Position numbers and translations under genes: made by a program
Notes under the pieces: model-generated
What the model was told of the DNA's origin: nothing
The model's input: only the letters and a program-made list of their open reading frames with translations
Databases searched by the model: none
Shown: positions 1-8,161 of the stretch, in pieces
How the letters are laid out: every line of letters begins with the position of its first letter
How positions within the stretch are numbered: position 1 is the stretch's first letter
From: Bradyrhizobium guangdongense
GTDB taxonomy: Bacteria > Pseudomonadota > Alphaproteobacteria > Rhizobiales > Xanthobacteraceae
DNA length: 40,064 bases
Direction: 5' to 3'
Assembly: GCF_006483445.1 (NCBI RefSeq)
Contig: NZ_PPPT01000035.1
Coordinates: forward strand, 1 to 40,064

Positions 1-555
1 TGGGCCGGCCCGGCGCAGATCATTCTGATCACCACGCTCGGCTCCGGCGCGACCATCATCCAATCAGCGATCGCCGTGACGGTCAGCGCCATCAGACTGT
101 TCCCGATGGTGGTCTCGGTGCTGCCCCTGATGCGCACGCCCGAGACCAAGCGGCGGCAGTTGTTCTTCGTGGCGCATCTCACCGCGGTGACGCTATGGGT
201 CGAGTGCCACCGCTTCCTGCCGCAAGTGCCGCGCGACCGGCGCATCGCCTTCGTGCACGGTCTCGGCTTCGGCCTGGTGTCGGTCTGTCTCACCGCCAAC
301 ACGGTCGGCTATTTCCTCGCCGCCAATCTCACGCAGACGCTGGGCGCGGCCATCCTGATGCTGACGCCGCTGTCGTTTCTGTTCTCGACCGCGCGCAACA
401 GCCGCGAGCTCGCCGACATCATTGCGCTGGTGCTGGGGCTGTTGCTCTATCCGCTGGCCGCAAAAATGAACAGCGGCCTCGACATCCTCGTCAGCGGCGT
501 CGTCGCCGGCACCATCGCTTACGGCGTGCACTGGTTCCGGGAGGCGCGCGCATGA
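1..555 (+). CDS. azlC: AzlC-family branched-chain amino acid exporter subunit, 5' end outside window
   Basis: This is the large membrane subunit of the AzlC/AzlD branched-chain amino acid exporter, in the inner membrane. The reading frame is open from base 1. The visible start WAGPAQ followed by hydrophobic segments is typical of the first part of AzlC after its N-terminus, so the true start lies upstream and the GTG at 76 is an internal codon. Several transmembrane segments can be seen (around FPMVVSVLPLM, GFGLVSVCLTAN, AAILMLTPLSFLF, IIALVLGLLLYPLAA). The stop TGA overlaps the ATG of the next gene as ATGA, the usual azlC-azlD arrangement with translational coupling. The substrate is inferred from the family. 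Confidence 0.85.
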   Translation, partial: WAGPAQIILITTLGSGATIIQSAIAVTVSAIRLFPMVVSVLPLMRTPETKRRQLFFVAHLTAVTLWVECHRFLPQVPRDRRIAFVHGLGFGLVSVCLTANTVGYFLAANLTQTLGAAILMLTPLSFLFSTARNSRELADIIALVLGLLLYPLAAKMNSGLDILVSGVVAGTIAYGVHWFREARA

Positions 556-896
556 CGGGCTTCATCGGCGACTGGCATGCGCTCGCGGTACTTTTCGTCG
601 CCGGCGTTATTCCCAACCAGATATGGCGCATGCTAGGTCTCTGGTTCGGTGGCGGGCTGGACGAGGGCTCGGAAGTCCTGGTCTGGGTGAGGGCGGTGGC
701 GACCGCGATCCTTGCCGGCGTCATTGCCCAGATCGTGGTGCAGCCGCCGGGTGCGCTGGCAAGCGTGCCGGATGCCTTGCGCTACGGCGCCGTGGTCGCC
801 GGTTTCATCGTGTTCATCCTGACGCGCCGCTCGATCTTTGCGGGTGTCGTCACGGGTGAGTTGGTGATGCTGGCCGGCAAGGCGTGGCTGGGCTAG
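552..896 (+). CDS. azlD: AzlD-family branched-chain amino acid exporter small subunit
   Basis: A 114-residue, very hydrophobic protein that partners AzlC in exporting branched-chain amino acids and analogues across the inner membrane. Three to four membrane segments are visible (ALAVLFVAGVIP, VRAVATAILAGVIAQIVV, YGAVVAGFIVFIL, and the C-terminal VVTGELVMLAG). The length fits AzlD. The ATG at 552 shares an ATGA overlap with the azlC stop, which fixes the start and implies coupled translation. A repeat element begins right at its stop codon. Confidence 0.85.
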   Translation: MTGFIGDWHALAVLFVAGVIPNQIWRMLGLWFGGGLDEGSEVLVWVRAVATAILAGVIAQIVVQPPGALASVPDALRYGAVVAGFIVFILTRRSIFAGVVTGELVMLAGKAWLG

Positions 897-999
897 AGCG
901 TTTTCCAGCGAAGTGGATGCCGGTTCGCGTCAAGAAAACGCGTCAAAACAAGAATCTAGAGCTCCGTTCCGATTCCATCGGAACGGATAAAGCTCTAGA
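897..999. repeat. Dispersed palindromic element with a double hairpin
   Basis: The region after azlD starts with an AGCGTTTTCC-type sequence and ends with two nested inverted repeats. The outer arms are 955-963 and 991-999 (9 bp, perfect). The inner arms are 964-973 and 977-986 (10 bp, perfect, 3-nt loop). The sequence resembles elements seen between genes in Bradyrhizobium genomes and could fold as a hairpin that terminates or stabilises the azlCD transcript. Confidence 0.7.
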
Positions 1000-1028
1000 G
1001 TCCGCCTGAACAACAGGGATTTGTGAGA

Positions 1029-1520
1029 ATGGTTCGCGAAAACCAACTCCGCGAAGGCGAGCTTGCGATCGATCTGCCGAAGGCCGAGGACGCCGGCCTT
1101 GTCTTCATCGGCCGGATCCGCACGCCCTGGACCTCGCGGCTGGAGACACCGCGGCAGGGCCGCCATGACGGCCCCGTGTGCCGGCTCGAAATATTCGAGC
1201 CCTTCGTGCCCGCGATCAAGGGCGTGGATTTCTACAGCAATCTCGAAGTGCTCTACTGGCTCGACAAGTCGCGCCGCGACATCCTCTTGCAGAGCCCGAA
1301 GAACAACGAGAAAACCCGCGGCACCTTCTCGCTGCGCTCGCCGGTGCGGCCCAATCCGATCGGCACGTCCATCGTCAAGCTGGTCGGCATCGAGGGCAAC
1401 ACCATTCTGGTGCGCGGCCTCGACTGTCTCGACAACACGCCGCTGATCGACATCAAGCCCGACCGCTGCGAGTTCACGCCGCTGGCCGCGCAGCAGTCGG
1501 GGGATTTTGAGACGGAGTAG
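1029..1520 (+). CDS. trmO: TrmO-like tRNA t6A37 N6-methyltransferase (TsaA domain)
   Basis: A TsaA/TrmO-fold protein of about 163 residues. In E. coli TrmO uses S-adenosylmethionine to methylate N6-threonylcarbamoyladenosine at position 37 of tRNAs reading ACY codons. The family signatures are present: FIGRIRTPW near the start, the GVDFYSNLEVLYWLD segment, RSPVRPNPIG, and the C-terminal LDNTPLIDIKPD. A GTG at 1023 two codons upstream is an alternative start. The protein is shorter than E. coli TrmO (about 235 residues), because it holds only the TsaA domain without the C-terminal extension, as in many alphaproteobacterial members. It stands alone between two repeat elements. The TsaA fold is certain; the exact tRNA substrate is inferred. 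Confidence 0.82.
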   Translation: MVRENQLREGELAIDLPKAEDAGLVFIGRIRTPWTSRLETPRQGRHDGPVCRLEIFEPFVPAIKGVDFYSNLEVLYWLDKSRRDILLQSPKNNEKTRGTFSLRSPVRPNPIGTSIVKLVGIEGNTILVRGLDCLDNTPLIDIKPDRCEFTPLAAQQSGDFETE

Positions 1521-1532
1521 GTCCCTCCGCCC

Positions 1533-1639
1533 GTCATTCCGGGGCGCGCCTCTTGGCGCGAGCCCGGAATCCATCGAACGGCAGAGACGGTGGAGAAATG
1601 GATTCCGGGCTCGCGCCAAGTGTCGCGCCCCGGAATGAC
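1533..1639. repeat. Nested palindromic repeat, family A copy 1
   Basis: Outer perfect 16-bp arms at 1533-1548 and 1624-1639 (GTCATTCCGGGGCGCG and its complement) enclose perfect 22-bp arms at 1553-1574 and 1598-1619. It lies between the convergent trmO and HIT genes. Related copies occur at 18024-18119 and 25015-25119. The nested hairpins could act as a bidirectional terminator, though no T-run follows. Confidence 0.85.
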
Positions 1640-1641
1640 AG

Positions 1642-2067
1642 TCAGCCCTTCAGCGCCGCAATCAGCTTCGCAGCGTTCTCCTCCAGCACCTTGCCGTCTT
1701 CCTTGCGGCTGGCCGGCGGCAGCATGGCCACGCCGTCATGGCGCGGCAGGACGTGCATGTGCAGGTGAAACACCACCTGTCCGCCGGCGGCCTCGTTGAA
1801 CTGCTGGATGGTGATGCCGTCGGCCTTGAAGGCCTTCATCGCGGCAGCCGCGATCTTGTGCGCGCCGCGTGCGACGTGGGCGTAGTCGTCGGGCTTGATG
1901 TCGAGGATGTTGCGGGCAGGCGCCTTCGGAATGACAAGCGTGTGGCCGGGCACGCGCGGCATGATGTCGAGGAAGGCGAACACATGCTCGTCCTCATAGA
2001 CCTTGGTGCAGGGCAGCTCGCCGCGCAGGATCTTTGCAAAGATGTTGTTGGTGTCGTAGGCGGTCAT
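1642..2067 (-). CDS. HIT family hydrolase
   Basis: A histidine-triad nucleotide-binding protein of 141 residues, the usual size of HINT-type proteins that hydrolyse adenosine 5'-phosphoramidates and related nucleotide conjugates. The HxHxH signature is FHLHMHVLPR with His101, His103 and His105. The N-terminal NNIFAKILRGELPCTKVYEDE and FLDIMPRVPGHTLVIPK segments also match the family. The ATG at 2067 is preceded by GGGAG. The gene lies 51 bp downstream of the GNAT gene on the same strand, so the two may be co-transcribed. The physiological substrate cannot be told from sequence. Confidence 0.92.
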   Translation of the reverse strand: MTAYDTNNIFAKILRGELPCTKVYEDEHVFAFLDIMPRVPGHTLVIPKAPARNILDIKPDDYAHVARGAHKIAAAAMKAFKADGITIQQFNEAAGGQVVFHLHMHVLPRHDGVAMLPPASRKEDGKVLEENAAKLIAALKG

Positions 2068-2118
2068 GGCGCGGCTCCCTGGGAATTGCGCACTACTTTC
2101 ATCACCCCACCTGACGCG

Positions 2119-3351
2119 TCAAGGCGCCTCTTCCAGGCCTTTGCGGAACGGCCCCATCTCGGTGAGCTCGCGGCCGGCTTCCGCGACATAGGCGCGCTCG
2201 CGCTTGAGGTAATCGTCGATCGCGCGGCGTAAGCCGGGATCGGCGATGAAATGCGCGGAGTAGGTGGTTTGCGGCAGGTACCCGCGCGCGATCTTGTGCT
2301 CGCCCTGTGCACCGGCCTCGACATTCCGGAGTCCGCGTTTGATCGCGAAATCGATCGCCTGGTAGTAGCAGACCTCGAAATGCAGGAACGGGTGATGCTC
2401 GATCGCGCCCCAGTTGCGGCCGAACAGCGTGTCCGCGCCGATGAAGTTGATGGCACCTGCAATCCAGCGGTTGTTGCGGCGGGCCATCACCAGCAGCACG
2501 TCCTTGGCCATGCTCTCGCCGATCAGCGAGAAGAATTCGCGGGTGAGATACGGCCGGCCCCATTTGCGCGAGCCGGTCTCCATGTAGAACGTGAAGAACG
2601 CGTCCCAGGCCTCCTCGGTGATGTCGCTGCCGGTGAGCCAGTGAATGGTGATCCCAGAAGCAAGCGCGTCGCGCCGCTCGCGCTTGATCGATTTACGGTG
2701 GCGTGAGTTCAGCGTCGCCAAAAAATCGTCGAACGTTGCAAAGCCGTGATTGTGCCAGTGGAACTGCTGGTCGGTCCGCTGCAGAAAACCGTGGCTTGCG
2801 AGCAGCTTCCATTCCGCCTCGCGCGCGAATGTGACGTGCACGGAGGACGCCTTGCTGACGCCGCAGAGCGCGATCAGCCCGCTCGCCAGCGCCTCCGCAA
2901 TGCGCACGCGATCGACACCGTCGCGGATCAGGAGGCGAGGGCCAGTGGCGGGTGTGAAGGGAACCGACACCTGGAGCTTTGGATAGTAACGGCCACCGGC
3001 CCGCTCATAGGCATCGGCCCAGCCGCGGTCGAAGACGTATTCGCCCTGTGAGTGGGATTTCAGATAGCAGGGCACGATGCCCGCGACCTTGCCATCGACC
3101 TTGGCGATGAGGTGTCGCGGCCCCCAGCCGGTGCGGGCAGTGGCCGAGCCGGATTTCTCGGCGGCCGACAGAAAGGCATGCGAGACGAAGGGGTTATAGG
3201 CAGGCGTTGAAAGTCCGCTGCAATCGCCGGACAGCACGGATGAAAGGCCGAGATCGGCGATGCCAGCGGGATTGGCACAGGCGTTCCAATCCTCAGCGGA
3301 CACTTCGCCAATGGACGGAACGGCCTCGAGCGTGATTTCGGAAGATGCCAT
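2119..3351 (-). CDS. GNAT / FemAB-like N-acyltransferase (DUF482, COG3146 type)
   Basis: A 410-residue protein of the COG3146/DUF482 group, which has a FemAB/GNAT-like acyltransferase fold and is often labelled peptidoglycan biosynthesis protein on weak grounds. Recognisable segments are NPFVSHAFLSAAEKSGSA near residue 55, GWGPRHLIAK, the RHRKSIKRERRDA helix, FYMETGSRKWGRPYLTREFF, and the C-terminal NVEAGAQGEHKIARGYLP with HFIADPGLRRAIDDYL. The start at 3351 is chosen because homologue-like sequence begins at MASSEITLE; the frame is open 13 codons further upstream. It is followed closely by the HIT gene. The substrate is unknown. Confidence 0.85.
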   Translation of the reverse strand: MASSEITLEAVPSIGEVSAEDWNACANPAGIADLGLSSVLSGDCSGLSTPAYNPFVSHAFLSAAEKSGSATARTGWGPRHLIAKVDGKVAGIVPCYLKSHSQGEYVFDRGWADAYERAGGRYYPKLQVSVPFTPATGPRLLIRDGVDRVRIAEALASGLIALCGVSKASSVHVTFAREAEWKLLASHGFLQRTDQQFHWHNHGFATFDDFLATLNSRHRKSIKRERRDALASGITIHWLTGSDITEEAWDAFFTFYMETGSRKWGRPYLTREFFSLIGESMAKDVLLVMARRNNRWIAGAINFIGADTLFGRNWGAIEHHPFLHFEVCYYQAIDFAIKRGLRNVEAGAQGEHKIARGYLPQTTYSAHFIADPGLRRAIDDYLKRERAYVAEAGRELTEMGPFRKGLEEAP

Positions 3352-3452
3352 CGCGTGTCTTGAACAACCCCTGAAACAAAGATCGTGCATTGCAGCAGCG
3401 ACTTCAAGGGGGTTGGGAACCTGGAGATTGCGGATGCGATATCCCTCTACGA

Positions 3453-3582
3453 GTCGTCCTGGCGAAAGCCAGGACCCATTACCCCAGGGAGAGGTTTGGC
3501 GAAGACTCGTAGTCCCGCAGTACTCACACCGCGCGCCATCGACAGATCACGCGGTATGGGTCCTGGCTTTCGCCAGGACGAC
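3453..3582. repeat. Palindromic repeat, family B (long form)
   Basis: Perfect 26-bp inverted arms at 3453-3478 and 3557-3582, beginning GTCGTCCTGGCGAAAGCC, around a 78-bp centre. They fill most of the 238-bp gap between the gdpD stop (3590) and the GNAT start (3351). A short form of the same arm sequence forms a hairpin at 6494-6519. Confidence 0.85.
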
Positions 3583-3589
3583 CCGAGGT

Positions 3590-4336
3590 CTACGGCACGA
3601 AGCCCTCAAAGATCATCTGGTCCGCATATTTCGCCGCCGCGGCGCGCTGCTCCGGCGTGCGCACCGTCCAGGACAGCAGCGGGCAGCCGAACACGTTGCG
3701 CGCGATCCAGGGCGCCGGCGCGGGCAGATGGTTCACCGAGAACGCCACGAAATGCGGCTGAGTTTGAAATCCATGGCGCAGATACAGCATGCTGTCACGC
3801 TGCTCCTGCGTGAGTTTCGTCCAGTGGCCGTCGTCATAATTCCGCTGCGCGACGATGCCGCGCGGCAGCGACGGGATCAGCTCGCGCAGAGCCAGCACCT
3901 GATCGGGATCGAAGGACATGCCGACCGCCGGCCCCTGATAGGAGGCCAGCACATCGCGCATCCGCGCGACGAGCTTGCGGTCGCCGTCAAAATGGCTCTT
4001 CACCTCGATCACCAGCGGCACACGGCCGGAGACCATGGTGCAGAGGTCCGACAGCGACATCATCCGCTCCGACGTATCCTTGAAGGTGATGGCCTTCAGC
4101 TCGGCTGCGGTCTTCTGGACCAGCAGTCCGCTGCCATCGGTGAGGCGCCCCAGCGCATCGTCGTGATGCACCATGGCCTCGCCGTCCTTGGTGAGCTGGA
4201 TGTCGACCTCGATCGCGAAATTGCCTGCGACCGCAGCCTGCACGGCGCCCGGCATGTTCTCGACCACGCCACGTGAGATGTCGTGCAGGCCGCGATGTGC
4301 GACCGGCCGTTTCGTCAGCCAATCCGGAGCGCGCAA
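3590..4336 (-). CDS. Glycerophosphodiester phosphodiesterase
   Basis: A 248-residue GDPD-family phosphodiesterase that splits glycerophosphodiesters into glycerol 3-phosphate and an alcohol. Family motifs are visible: PVAHRGLHD (HRG catalytic start), AIEVDIQLTKDGEAMVHHDDALGRLTDGSG (the E-x-D metal ligands followed by the HD pair), and PLVIEVKSHFD (the E-x-K). The start is taken as TTG at 4336: it is preceded by a clear GGGAGGA ribosome-binding site 7 bases upstream, and the product then begins a few residues before the HRG motif. The ATG at 4393 would overlap ridA by 41 bp and add unconserved residues. It lies 16 bp downstream of ridA, so the two form a likely operon. There is no signal peptide, so it is probably cytoplasmic. 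Confidence 0.88.
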   Translation of the reverse strand: MRAPDWLTKRPVAHRGLHDISRGVVENMPGAVQAAVAGNFAIEVDIQLTKDGEAMVHHDDALGRLTDGSGLLVQKTAAELKAITFKDTSERMMSLSDLCTMVSGRVPLVIEVKSHFDGDRKLVARMRDVLASYQGPAVGMSFDPDQVLALRELIPSLPRGIVAQRNYDDGHWTKLTQEQRDSMLYLRHGFQTQPHFVAFSVNHLPAPAPWIARNVFGCPLLSWTVRTPEQRAAAAKYADQMIFEGFVP

Positions 4337-4352
4337 CGCCCGTCCTCCCGCC

Positions 4353-4820
4353 TCAGGCGACCTCGAACACGCCTTCGACCTCCACGGCGGCATCCGCCGG
4401 CAGCGAGGCGACGCCGACGGTGGTGCGGGCGTGGCGGCCCTTGTCGCCGAAGGCGGCGACCATCAGGTCCGAGGCGCCGTTCAGCACTTTTGGCCCATCG
4501 ACGAAGTCGGGCGCCGAGTTGATGAAGCCGCCGAGCCGGACCACGCGCACGACCTTGTCGAGGTCGCCGAGCGCCGCCTTGACCTGGGCAAGCAGGTTGA
4601 CGGCGCAGCCGCGGGCGGCGGCCGCGCCCTGTTCGATGCTGACGCCGGCCCCTAACTTGCCCTTGGCGATCAGCTTGCCCTGGGGATCGAAGCAGACCTG
4701 GCCGGAGACGAAGATCAAATTGCCGGTGCGCACGAACGGAACGTAATTGGCGACCGGAGCGGGGGCCTCATGCAGGACGATGCCTTGTTCCGCGAGCTTC
4801 TGTTCGACCGTTCCTGCCAT
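4353..4820 (-). CDS. RidA family protein (arginine-containing)
   Basis: A 155-residue RidA/YjgF-fold protein. RidA enzymes deaminate reactive enamine/imine intermediates released by PLP enzymes. The family core is visible as GNLIFVSGQVCFDPQGKLI, VNLLAQVKAALGDLDKVVRVVRLGGFI, and HARTTVGVASLPADAAVEVEGVFEV. The HARTTVGV segment keeps the arginine that corresponds to the catalytic Arg105 of E. coli RidA. The ATG at 4820 has a GAGGG box upstream; the frame is open 28 codons further but that sequence is not conserved in character. It is the first gene of the ridA-gdpD pair. A second RidA-like protein at 6083 lacks the arginine. Confidence 0.88.
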   Translation of the reverse strand: MAGTVEQKLAEQGIVLHEAPAPVANYVPFVRTGNLIFVSGQVCFDPQGKLIAKGKLGAGVSIEQGAAAARGCAVNLLAQVKAALGDLDKVVRVVRLGGFINSAPDFVDGPKVLNGASDLMVAAFGDKGRHARTTVGVASLPADAAVEVEGVFEVA

Positions 4821-5062
4821 GTTGCGCCCTCGATGCCTGCTGTGAAGTCCCGGCGCAGTTCGGGCCGGGCGCGCCTGTTTCGCCGATTGCCGGGACGCTT
4901 GCAAGCCGGCCGGCGGCCTCTTGCAGGCGGCTCAGGGTTGCATTTTTCTGAGGCAGAACAGGAGGTTCAGCGCAAAAGCGCAACTTTCTGTGAAACGGCC
5001 CCAGTTGCGACGCAATGGAACGGCCATTAATGTGGCGAATCTCGCATCCCCAGGGAACAGAC

Positions 5063-5911
5063 ATGGTGCACCTTTTCCGGACGTCGCTCGGTGTGATGGC
5101 GTTTGCGGCGGCCGCGCTTGCGGCCAGTGGCGACGTCATGGCCGCGAGCGGCCCGTTCCTTCCGCACCAGGCGCTCTATGATCTGAGCCTCGTCAAATCG
5201 CGCAGCAACTCGGTCAACAGCGCGCGCGGCCGCATCCTCTACAATTTCACCGGCAACGCGTGCGAGGGCTACACCTCCGAATTCCGCCAGGTCTCCGAGC
5301 TCGACAGCGGCGAGGGCAAGATCACGCTCAGCGACTTGCGCTCCAACTCCTGGGAAGACGCCACCGGCAAGAGCTACCGCTTCAAGATCGAGACGCGGAT
5401 GAATGACGCCGACAGCGGCCAGGTCGACGGCTCGGCCGAGCGCGACGGCGACCACATCAACGTCAAGCTCAAGCTGCCGGTGCCGAAGACGTTCAAGCTC
5501 GACGGCACCACCGTGTTCCCGACCGAGCAGATCCAGCGCATCATCGCCGCCGCGAAGGAAGGCAAGTCGCTGCTGGAGCTCTCCGTCTATGACGGCTCCG
5601 ACAATGGCGAGAAGGTCTACAACACGCTCACCGTGATCGGTCAGCCGATCCCGGCCGACCGCACGGCTGCCGCGCCCGATCCCTCGACGAGCGATGACCG
5701 CATGAAATCGCTGACGCGCTGGCCGGTCACCGTCAGCTATTTCGACCGCGAGGCACAGCAGAAAGAGGGCGAGCAGACGCCTGTCTACGCCATGGCGTTC
5801 GAGCTCTACGAGAACGGCGTCTCCCGCGCGCTGGTGCTGGATTACAATGATTTCGTGATCTCCGGCGCGATGGGCAAGTTCGACGTCAAGGACGCCAAGC
5901 CCTGTAATTGA
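5063..5911 (+). CDS. eipB: EipB-like periplasmic cell-envelope integrity protein (DUF1849)
   Basis: A 282-residue exported protein of the DUF1849 family. Brucella EipB, its studied member, is a periplasmic beta-spiral protein needed for envelope integrity. Residues 1-27 form a signal peptide (VHLFRTSLGVMAFAAAALAA then a cleavage region ending VMA-AS). The mature part begins LPHQALYDLSL, typical of the family. A cysteine in GNACEGYTSEFRQ and one in the C-terminal DAKPCN match the conserved EipB disulfide. The ATG at 5063 is chosen over upstream codons because it places the signal peptide at the N-terminus. The gene is monocistronic, between ridA (divergent) and a palindromic element. Confidence 0.87.
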   Translation: MVHLFRTSLGVMAFAAAALAASGDVMAASGPFLPHQALYDLSLVKSRSNSVNSARGRILYNFTGNACEGYTSEFRQVSELDSGEGKITLSDLRSNSWEDATGKSYRFKIETRMNDADSGQVDGSAERDGDHINVKLKLPVPKTFKLDGTTVFPTEQIQRIIAAAKEGKSLLELSVYDGSDNGEKVYNTLTVIGQPIPADRTAAAPDPSTSDDRMKSLTRWPVTVSYFDREAQQKEGEQTPVYAMAFELYENGVSRALVLDYNDFVISGAMGKFDVKDAKPCN

Positions 5912-5931
5912 GGGGCGTCACTTTCTCCACT

Positions 5932-6010
5932 GTCATTGCGAGCGCAGCGAAGCAATCCAGGGTCTTTCCGCGGGGGACAGGCTTGATTGCTTCGCTGCGC
6001 TCGCAATGAC
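5932..6010. repeat. Palindromic repeat, family C
   Basis: Perfect 26-bp arms at 5932-5957 and 5985-6010 (GTCATTGCGAGCGCAGCGAA and following bases) around a 27-bp centre. It sits between eipB and the second RidA-like gene. The sequence resembles a dispersed element common between Bradyrhizobium genes, and it could form a strong hairpin downstream of eipB. Confidence 0.85.
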
Positions 6011-6082
6011 GGAGTCTCTGGCTCCGAGCGTCCGATCACGCTACCGTCCACTCCAACCAACAAACATCAGGGAGGCGGCACC

Positions 6083-6484
6083 ATGCCCAAGATCGAACAT
6101 CTCCGTCCGAGCGAACTCCATCACAATCCCGCATACTCCCACGTCGTCGTCGCATCCGGCGGCCGCACGATCTACATCGCGGGCCAGGTGTCGACTGATG
6201 AAGAGGGCCGTATCGTCGGCGAAGGCGATATCGCCGCCCAGACCACGCAAGTGATGCACAATATCGGCGCAGCACTCGCCGCCGCCGGCGCGACCTACGC
6301 CAACATCGTCAAGATCACCACCTTCGTCGTCAGCTACAAGCCCGAGCTGCGCCCCATCATCGGCAAGGCGCGCAGCGTCTTCTTCGAGGGCATGACCCCG
6401 CCGGCCTCGACGCTCGTCGGCGTCTCGGCACTCGCTGCGCCGGAATGGTTGATCGAGATCGAGGCGGTGGCAGTGGTGGATTGA
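6083..6484 (+). CDS. RidA-fold protein lacking the catalytic arginine
   Basis: A 133-residue RidA/YjgF-like protein. The trimer-forming core is recognisable: RTIYIAGQVSTDEEGRIVGEGD, MHNIGAALAAAGATYANIVKITTFV, and EWLIEIEAVAVVD at the C-terminus. Where enamine deaminases have Arg (PARSCVEV type), this protein reads PPASTLVGV, with Ser in place of Arg, so it belongs to one of the Rid subgroups without imine deaminase activity. The ATG at 6083 follows a strong GGGAGG box. It is a single gene flanked by repeats; dinB converges from the right. Its function is unknown. Confidence 0.85.
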   Translation: MPKIEHLRPSELHHNPAYSHVVVASGGRTIYIAGQVSTDEEGRIVGEGDIAAQTTQVMHNIGAALAAAGATYANIVKITTFVVSYKPELRPIIGKARSVFFEGMTPPASTLVGVSALAAPEWLIEIEAVAVVD

Positions 6485-6493
6485 AGCCCAAAT

Positions 6494-6519
6494 GTCGTCC
6501 TGGCTTTCGCCAGGACGAC
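6494..6519. repeat. Short palindromic hairpin, family B
   Basis: Perfect 11-bp arms at 6494-6504 and 6509-6519 with a TTTC loop, the same sequence as the arms of the long element at 3453-3582. It lies between the convergent ridA-like and dinB genes and may act as a two-way terminator, though no T-run follows on either strand. Confidence 0.8.
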
Positions 6520-6560
6520 ACGGAGAGTGTTGGTCCGCTTCGCCACACTAGCCGCCGCCC

Positions 6561-7865
6561 TCACTCGTCCTCATCCTTCTCCGGCCCGTCATACGCAATC
6601 CCGCGTATCACGGCGGCCTTGCCGAACTTCTTGCGCAAACTGTCCACCGCACGCTCGGCATGCGCGGCGCGGCGGTCGAGCATGTCGGTGTCGTCGTCGG
6701 CCGAGCCTTCGCGCAGCGCGCTGACGCCGGCGCCCATCAGGCGGAAGGCGGTGCCGTCGATCTCCTTGGCCAGCATCTCCCGGCAGATCGCAAAGATTTT
6801 TGCGGCGAGCTGCGTCGGTGCCGCGATCGACTGCGAGCGTGTTCGCTGGCGGAAATCGGAAGTCTTCAACTTCAACGTCACGGTGCAGCCGGCGAGCTCG
6901 CTGGTCTTGAGCCGCGACGACGTCTTCTCGCATAGCCGCCACAGGATTTTTTCCAGCGTCGCGAAATCGCGGATGTCGCTTTCAAACGTGGTTTCGCTGG
7001 AGATGGTCTTGGCGCCGCGATCGGCCACGACGCTGCGATCGTCGATGCCGCGCGCGAGCCGCCACAGCCTGCGGCCGTCGGTCGGAAACTGCCGCATCAG
7101 CTCGATCTCGTCGGCCTTCTGGAGATCGGCGATGGTGCGGAAGCCGCGCTGGACCAACCGCTCTTGCGTCGCGGGGCCGACGCCAAAAATGAAGCCGACC
7201 GGCTTGTCCGAAAGCATCGCGCGAGCTTCGTCCTGGTCGAGCACGGCAAAGCCGCGCGGCTTGTCGAGGTCTGAGGCGATCTTTGCCAGGAACTTGTTGC
7301 AGGACAGCCCGACCGACACGGTGATGCCGACGTCGCGCTCGACGTCACGCGCGAATTTTGCCAGCACCTTTGCCGGGATCATGCCGTGGACGCGCTCGGT
7401 GCCGGAGAGATCGAGAAAAGCTTCGTCAATCGACAGCGGCTCGACCAGCGGCGTCAGCGCCTGCATGGCCTCGCGCACCTCGCGGCCGACGCGGACATAC
7501 TTTGCCATGTCGGGCGGGATGACGGTCGCGTGCGGGCAGGCCTCCAACGCCCTATACATCGGCATCGCCGAGCGCACGCCAAAGGTGCGGGCGATGTAGC
7601 AGGCCGCCGACACCACGCCGCGTTTTCCCCCGCCGATGATGACCGGCTTGTCGGCGATCTCTGGATTGTCGCGCTTCTCCACCGTCGCGTAGAACGCATC
7701 GCAGTCGATATGGGCGATGTTGAGCGCGGCTAGCGTGCGGTGGCGGACGAGGCGAGGGGAACCGCACTTCGTGCAGCGGCGCGCCGTCACGTCGAGGTCG
7801 GACAGGCAGTCCCGGCAGAAGCAGGCAGGCCCCTTCTGAAGTCCCGCCTGGTCGGGATTGGTCAC
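6561..7865 (-). CDS. dinB: DNA polymerase IV with N-terminal zinc-binding extension
   Basis: A Y-family translesion DNA polymerase of 434 residues. The catalytic blocks are NIAHIDCDAFYATVE (first metal-binding Asp) and PLSIDEAFLDLSG (Asp-Glu). VSVGLSCNKFLAKIASDLDKPRG and the helix-hairpin-helix region IFGVGPATQERL also match. Before the polymerase domain there is a CxxC...CxxC module (CFCRDCLSD and RRCTKCGSPR) that probably binds zinc and is common in alphaproteobacterial DinB. The start is GTG at 7865: it overlaps the TGA of the preceding DUF3572 gene as GTGA and has a GGGAG box inside that gene. The upstream ATG at 7883 would overlap more and lacks this logic. Translation is probably coupled to DUF3572. 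Confidence 0.93.
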   Translation of the reverse strand: MTNPDQAGLQKGPACFCRDCLSDLDVTARRCTKCGSPRLVRHRTLAALNIAHIDCDAFYATVEKRDNPEIADKPVIIGGGKRGVVSAACYIARTFGVRSAMPMYRALEACPHATVIPPDMAKYVRVGREVREAMQALTPLVEPLSIDEAFLDLSGTERVHGMIPAKVLAKFARDVERDVGITVSVGLSCNKFLAKIASDLDKPRGFAVLDQDEARAMLSDKPVGFIFGVGPATQERLVQRGFRTIADLQKADEIELMRQFPTDGRRLWRLARGIDDRSVVADRGAKTISSETTFESDIRDFATLEKILWRLCEKTSSRLKTSELAGCTVTLKLKTSDFRQRTRSQSIAAPTQLAAKIFAICREMLAKEIDGTAFRLMGAGVSALREGSADDDTDMLDRRAAHAERAVDSLRKKFGKAAVIRGIAYDGPEKDEDE

Positions 7866-8161
7866 GGCACGTCGCGCTCCCAATGCGGGTCGCCCATGAC
7901 CTGACGGGCGGCGGCGATGTTGGTCGGGTGCAGCTGCGAAACGCTCGCAAAAGCCTTCACCGTGGCGTCGTCGCGCAACACGAAATCGAGCACGCTGATC
8001 AGGAAATTCGGATCGCTTGCCGCATTTCGCAGGGTCTCCGGGCCGATGCCTGTCTCAGCCAGGAACAGCCCCAACCTCTCAGGATCGCCCGCAATGAAGG
8101 AAAGCGCCTGAATCGCAACGATTTCAGCGACTTCTCGGGGGTTTTGAACAGGCTTTTTCAA
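7862..8161 (-). CDS. DUF3572 family protein
   Basis: A 99-residue, probably cytoplasmic alpha-helical protein. The pattern PREVAEIVAIQALSFIAGDPERLGLFLAETG with GPETLRNAASDPNFLISVLDFVL is that of the DUF3572 family of alphaproteobacteria. Its function is unknown. Its stop overlaps the dinB start by 4 bp (GTGA), so it is probably the first gene of a two-gene operon with the translesion polymerase, a pairing I recall from other Rhizobiales. Confidence 0.85.
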   Translation of the reverse strand: MKKPVQNPREVAEIVAIQALSFIAGDPERLGLFLAETGIGPETLRNAASDPNFLISVLDFVLRDDATVKAFASVSQLHPTNIAAARQVMGDPHWERDVP

